This document shows, piece by piece, positions 59,659-64,000 of a stretch of DNA of 64,000 bases. The first letter of the stretch is position 1, and each line of letters opens with the position of its first letter. Origin of the DNA: Lunularia cruciata. Lineage: Eukaryota; Streptophyta; Marchantiopsida; Lunulariales; Lunulariaceae. The notes below the pieces were generated by a model. That model saw only the letters and a list, made by a program, of their open reading frames with translations. It was not told the DNA's origin and made no database searches. Position numbers and translations under genes: made by a program. The stretch is from the NCBI GenBank assembly GCA_948567375.1, contig OX419762.1, positions 9,492,001 through 9,556,000 of the forward strand, written 5' to 3'.

Positions 59659-61182
59659 AGGGTGAAGAATGTTTCAATGTGTGCAACTCAAGCATGTTGT
59701 TTCCACTGATGTTCAAGATATTAATCCTCTATGCTGTTAGTCTTAGTTCATGGTCAAAGGTTTCCTATGGTTTAGTTAGTTCAGAAATTTGTTCTGAGGC
59801 TCTCGGAAACGAATCTGAACAGGGGTGGCGAGTTATGAATTTCCACACACGCATTGATGACTAATCCGTGCTCGCTGATTTAAATGCAGGGTGAGATTTT
59901 CGGGAGCATGTACACATACCATCCCCATTTGATACTTTTATCGTCACTTCTCTCTGGTAGTGTTCAGCACTACTCGATGTTCACAGAAAGCCACAAGCAT
60001 GGCGGAAAGAAATTTGATGTTGGTCCCAAAATTGCCCATATTCATAAAGTTCATAATCTCCGATGCATAAATTTGTTGTGTGACCACGTGTATTTGAGTA
60101 TAAAACCGGAGCTAACTGCGCTAACTCGAGGAAACCAGGAATCCGCCCAAGTTCCAGTGATGAGGACCATATTCCAGTGATGAATTTGAACTCAGACCTT
60201 AACTGGGAATATTGTTACCTCTCTGCACTCGTGGAAGTACAACATTTCGGCCAGACATGTCAGCAGTTCAACCTGTGTATTAAACTCACTTTCAGGATTC
60301 AGTGGTGACCCTCGAGGTTTGGAAAGAAAGAAAGTGATTTACGTCCAGGCATCAACCTTCTCAGAGCATGAGTCTGATGGTTGTCTCTGCCGCTATCAAA
60401 ATGACGTCTACGTCTTTACATCACGATATCTAGAAAGGAATTGAGCGATGTCTGGCGGAAAGTGTTACGTTCTCGGAGAATTGGCGTCACATAGCGTTTT
60501 ACTTTGAGCGCGCAATCATAAGTGGGTAGACTGAAATCAGTGCTCCTATTTTCCAAAATGCGAGATAAAATACGAAATTTTCAGTACCTCTCGCTATAAT
60601 GAGTACCGCATGCTTTGAAAGTAGATGAATGGTCGTTGCTCTTTCTTGAACTTCGCAGACATTCAATTAAAGGCGAACAATCAATCTAATTGTGATGTCC
60701 TCCGGGGTATTTTGAACTCTTGCATACTCCATCAACCTCGATGCTTCCAGAATAACACTACTCCGACCATGGCTGCAGCTGAATGAGCATCCAAACACTC
60801 TTCTATCCGGTGAAGTGAGATCTTCTCCAAGATTCATAGCAAGTGCGGGTTCATTACTAGACTTAAAGAATTACCACAGCATGCATGCGGCACCGGATCT
60901 GGTCATGTAAGCAAGCTGTGATGATAGGCAGATTCATAACTCAGCGTTCCAAGTTAATAATGTAAAGCGTCCGGGTTTCTTACCCTCGTTTGTTACAGCC
61001 TTGGCGACCTGCTCTATATGGAAGGAAGTCTACAGTACTCGCATCCAAAATCTGAGAAATTAATTGAAGTGGTACCTCAACCTTTGTTACTCAACACCGG
61101 CTCATGTAGCCAATGTAATGCTATCTACATTTCCTCAATTGGAAGACCAATCTATTTCTATATTGCAACCACTCGACTTCGT
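59659..61182. other. Convergent 3' region between ClpR2 and the multicopper oxidase
   Basis: Contains the 3' UTRs of the two convergent genes. Plus-strand frames (59679-59864, 59884-60180) have no recognised domain and no similarity to each other. No terminator or RNA gene is evident. Confidence 0.45.
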
Positions 61183-63170
61183 TCATGGGCGGATGAGCAA
61201 CGGTCTCATCATAATATTGTCTTCGTGGCCAAGCAGATGACAGTGCCACAAGTACCCAGGCCCAGAAGTTGCATCAAAAGGAAAGGCAGTTCCATCTTGA
61301 GAGGTTATCCTCAACATGATCCTCGTAACATTGCCCGGCCATGCTGTCACGACATCCTTCCAACCCCCATCCTCAGGAGCTGGTTGTCTCATAGGCTCCA
61401 GAAAGCAGCTGTTGTTGTTTCCATATGCTTCAGTCATCGAGCAACTACCACTCGTATAAGCGGAGGTGTTAATCGCTTGCAGACTGACCACCAGAAATTT
61501 CACGAGATGCAAATGTATGGGATGTGCCAGCCCTGGTGTGAGGTTGATGAACTGCCAGACCTCGGTGGCCCCAATTTGTAAAACCTCGGTGACAGGATCC
61601 TCCCAGGTTCTGTTTTGCAGCATCAGATCGGTGCTTATGCCCACAGGGTTGACAGACTCTGTGAGGGTGAATTGGCGGTAGACTATCGGTGTGTTTTGAG
61701 GAATCAAGCGGGGTACTGGTGCCAAAATTGCTGGCACAATACTGTTGTCCAGCAGGACTACGTTGCCTGGGTTTCTTAGAACTCTGAATTGTAGAACCGA
61801 CATGCTGCTTATGGGGGTTGCCATTCCTCCACCAGGAAATGGGAGTGGTGCTATGTTGCTGACAGTAATATTTGTATCCGGTCCAACACCTCGAAAGTCG
61901 ATTATGCAATCTACCCTCTCAGCTGGAGATATCGTTAACGTTTGAAGCCTGACTGGGCTAGGCAACAGGCCCCCATCAGTTCCAATTTTCTGAAACCTCA
62001 ATTTTGGATGGCTTAACGAAAGAGTCAAATACCGCTCACTAGCTCCATTGAGGATCCTGAACCTGTACTGCAAGGGCTTTACATTGAGATATGGCCACAC
62101 TTTGCCATTAACCAGGATCGTATCTCCAAAATAAGCTGGACACCAGTCAGGATGAAGTGAAGGATCTATGCCTACAGACGGGAAATTGATGGACCCGTTT
62201 GATAAGAACTGCTTGTCTTGGATTAGGAGAACAATCTCTTGTTCTCCTGCGGGTAGATTCGGAGGCTCTTGGGGTCCACGGACAATGTAAGGGCCAACTA
62301 ATCCGGCTATAACATTCAAGCGAGTCATTCCAATCGTGTGGTCGTGATACCAGAGAAGGGATGGGAAAAGAGAATTGGGATAGAGGTAATCTTGAGTCAC
62401 AAATCTCGGTCCTGTTTCATTCAAACTCGTGAACCACGCTTCGGGATTGCCATCGTACAGGCTCTCCACTTCCATGCCGTGCAGGTGTGTGACGGTTGGA
62501 ACTCCACCGTTTAGTGGATTTGCCCATGTGATTGTTGGATCTACTGGAAACATGTGCTGCTGATCGAAGATGTAATTCTCCCAGCGTATTCTGGTTGGAA
62601 CGAAGGACTTTGCCACCAGAGCTGGGCCGGGATAGGTTGCACTGGACTTGCTCGTTCCATAAGCGTACAAATCGGTAGGCGGCAAATCACGGTGCAGCTT
62701 CTGAAAATCACAGACGAATAGAACCGAAGTCGGTTAATGCTGAAGCACAACATAGGTTGATTTTAAGGTGAATTGGTAATCTAGCATCCATAACTTCGCT
62801 ACTGGGGAAGGTATGGATGGATGAGGAAGTGTCAGGTTTACAATCGTCTTTACAATTTGCGTTTGTAGAAGGCAGTACTACAGATATTTTAAATAAGAAT
62901 CTTTGCACTCTCACTGCTTTAAATGCACACTTCATATGCTTTTAGAGCGGATGCGAAGCTGTAAACCTGTTTGATTTTGAAGGCTTTCATAACAAGCAAA
63001 CTGCCGTCAGAAACGTCGATGGAGGGAATTATCGGTAGCGGGTCAACAAACTGCGCCAAAGCTGGAGATGGACTCATTTGAAAGCAGACAGATGCTAGCT
63101 GGCCCGTCGCAACCTTGAGAAGTTGCACACAAATTGCTGTAATGAACAAATGTAGCACGAGACTACCCAT
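61183..63170 (-). CDS. LPR-type multicopper oxidase, probable ferroxidase
   Basis: Two exons (63170-62967 and 62700-61183, GT-AG) give 573 residues, near the 580 of Arabidopsis LPR1/LPR2. Residues 1-25 form a signal peptide (hydrophobic core LVLHLFITAICVQLL). All four copper-ligand motifs are intact: HLHG (140-143), WYHDH (186-189), HPIHLH (461-466) and HCHLLGHED (554-562). These provide the type 1 and trinuclear type 2/3 copper sites. Several N-x-S/T sites suggest glycosylation in the secretory pathway. LPR proteins are cell-wall or ER-linked ferroxidases acting in the root response to low phosphate in Arabidopsis; their closest relatives are bacterial CotA/bilirubin-oxidase-like enzymes. 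Substrate and role in this species are inferred. The gene lies tail-to-tail with ClpR2. Confidence 0.93.
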
Positions 63171-63648
63171 TCTCCTTAATCACCTCTCGCCAAAATCGGC
63201 GATACTTGGTTGAAACTGGACCGAGAAGGATCAATTAGCAGAAAGAATATCCTCACAGCAGCTCACACTTCATATCACCGTCGCTGGATATTTTCTGTGA
63301 GCAGTTGATATAATTCAGTAAGGAAGCAATTTCAGTGTATGCGCCCGTCGACTCAAGAAGTTCGATGAACATTCACCGCATTCACAGCACAAGAGCCACT
63401 CGTAGCGCGAAGGATTTGCTGGAAATGCGCGAATTGGTTACTGAATCGATTATGCATGCACTCGAGCTCCACTTCTTCGTTGACAACCCTGTGAGTCGAT
63501 GCTGCTGAAACTCTTGAGCTGAGTGGAGCTCAAGCCGTGATTCAACAGGTTCCCCAGCATCTCTAAATTAGAACTTTCGGCTTGAGGGATTTCTCATTTT
63601 GTTCACGACAGCTCCACAACGCTTGATGCACTGATGTTGTGCAGAGTC
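63171..63648. promoter_or_regulatory. Upstream region of the multicopper oxidase gene
   Basis: Contains its 5' UTR and promoter. No clear TATA element was identified within 100 bases of the start codon. Confidence 0.3.
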
Positions 63649-63957
63649 TTAGTAGCTGTCTATCATTCGGGTTGACAACTCCAGTTTCTGGCGCTTCGAT
63701 AAAAAAGTCAGACCTGAAGGACAAAGCAATTGAAATTTAGTGTCCAGATTGTGCTTGAACAGCTCACAATAATAAGGTATCAGATTCCTGTCCATTAATG
63801 CGAATCCATCGAACCAGTCACAATCTGGAATGTTACAGTTGAATCGAAGTGCAGTAGCCCGTGAGAGAACAGTCGAAGGTTCAGCTTTCTCCACATGCAC
63901 AGGACTGAACAAGCTACCCATAAATACATCCAGTGTCACAACACGTTGTGTATCAGC
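63649..63957 (-). CDS. Unrecognised minus-strand ORF, possibly the last exon of a gene entering from beyond the window
   Basis: An open frame of about 100 codons with balanced composition, running VTLDVFMGSLFSP, then TALRFNCNIPDCDWFDG, then ALMDRNLIPYYCELF, and ending at a TAA (complement of 63649-63651). It is open for several codons upstream of the first GTG/ATG-like position, to a stop near 63960. It could be a 3' terminal exon with its acceptor near 63955. I recognise no family. It could also be chance. Confidence 0.3.
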   Translation of the reverse strand, partial: ADTQRVVTLDVFMGSLFSPVHVEKAEPSTVLSRATALRFNCNIPDCDWFDGFALMDRNLIPYYCELFKHNLDTKFQLLCPSGLTFLSKRQKLELSTRMIDSY

Positions 63958-64000
63958 AGAAACATCATGTTCTCAACGGATCCCGTCAACGATCTCGTTG

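Noticed and set aside
61018-61581. A 187-codon plus-strand frame opposite the multicopper oxidase
   Set aside because: Antisense shadow of the second exon of the oxidase, which has full catalytic motifs.
1-64000. CRISPR array, bacterial operon, tRNA genes
   Set aside because: No regularly spaced short repeats, no clusters of intronless genes with ribosome sites, and no cloverleaf with the conserved GGTTCRA box in a plausible position were noticed. The tandem repeats present are doublets only.

Overview
The window is nuclear DNA of a land plant. The evidence is three spliced plant genes with GT-AG introns (an Elongin-A homologue, the plastid-targeted ClpR2 subunit and an LPR-type multicopper oxidase), remnants of the plant-specific B3 domain, and Ty3/gypsy, LINE and hAT-like elements. 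The flavour of the retroelements and of the hAT-like gene suggests a seed-free plant, probably a bryophyte. That is inference from remembered families; no marker in the window proves it.

Layout. 1-9.7 kb is AT-rich DNA with no recognised gene; 7.2-9.3 kb is one copy of a dispersed block seen again near 18.7-20.4 and 25.3-27.6 kb. 9.7-18.5 kb holds a decayed minus-strand hAT/BED-finger transposase-like gene, split by a complete plus-strand chromovirus (11763-18365) with two LTRs, primer site, gag, pol, chromodomain, polypurine tract and a 5-bp target duplication. 18.5-31.8 kb is a patchwork of segmental copies, 5'-truncated LINE tails, an unrecognised gene-like locus with three tandem duplications (22.4-23.8 kb), a small ORF and B3-domain fragments. 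31.8-36.6 kb is less AT-rich but unassigned. 36.7-38.9 kb is Elongin-A on the minus strand. 43.0-51.1 kb is a second, badly decayed Ty3/gypsy element carrying a solo LTR of the first family. 51.6-52.5 kb is a LINE 3' end. 52.5-56.6 kb is AT-rich spacer. 56.7-59.7 kb is ClpR2, 61.2-63.2 kb is the multicopper oxidase, and the window ends in an unassigned minus-strand ORF.

The main discovery candidate is the second Ty3/gypsy element. Between protease and reverse transcriptase it encodes a cytosine-5 DNA methyltransferase domain (motifs I, IV, VI, VIII and X recognisable), and after the integrase a decayed PHD finger. It therefore once combined writing of DNA methylation with possible reading of histone tails. 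Most in-frame stops and several lost catalytic residues in both gypsy elements look like C-to-T or G-to-A transitions (CGA to TGA, CAG to TAG, GAT to AAT), as expected of methylated DNA that deaminates. The methyltransferase is itself cut by TAG directly after its catalytic Pro-Cys.

The three live-looking genes are independent: Elongin-A acts in nuclear transcription elongation and ubiquitin ligase assembly, ClpR2 in the plastid Clp protease, and the oxidase in the secretory pathway or cell wall. ClpR2 has two notable intronic features: a decayed duplicate of part of exon 4, and a fragment of plastid 23S rRNA in intron 7.
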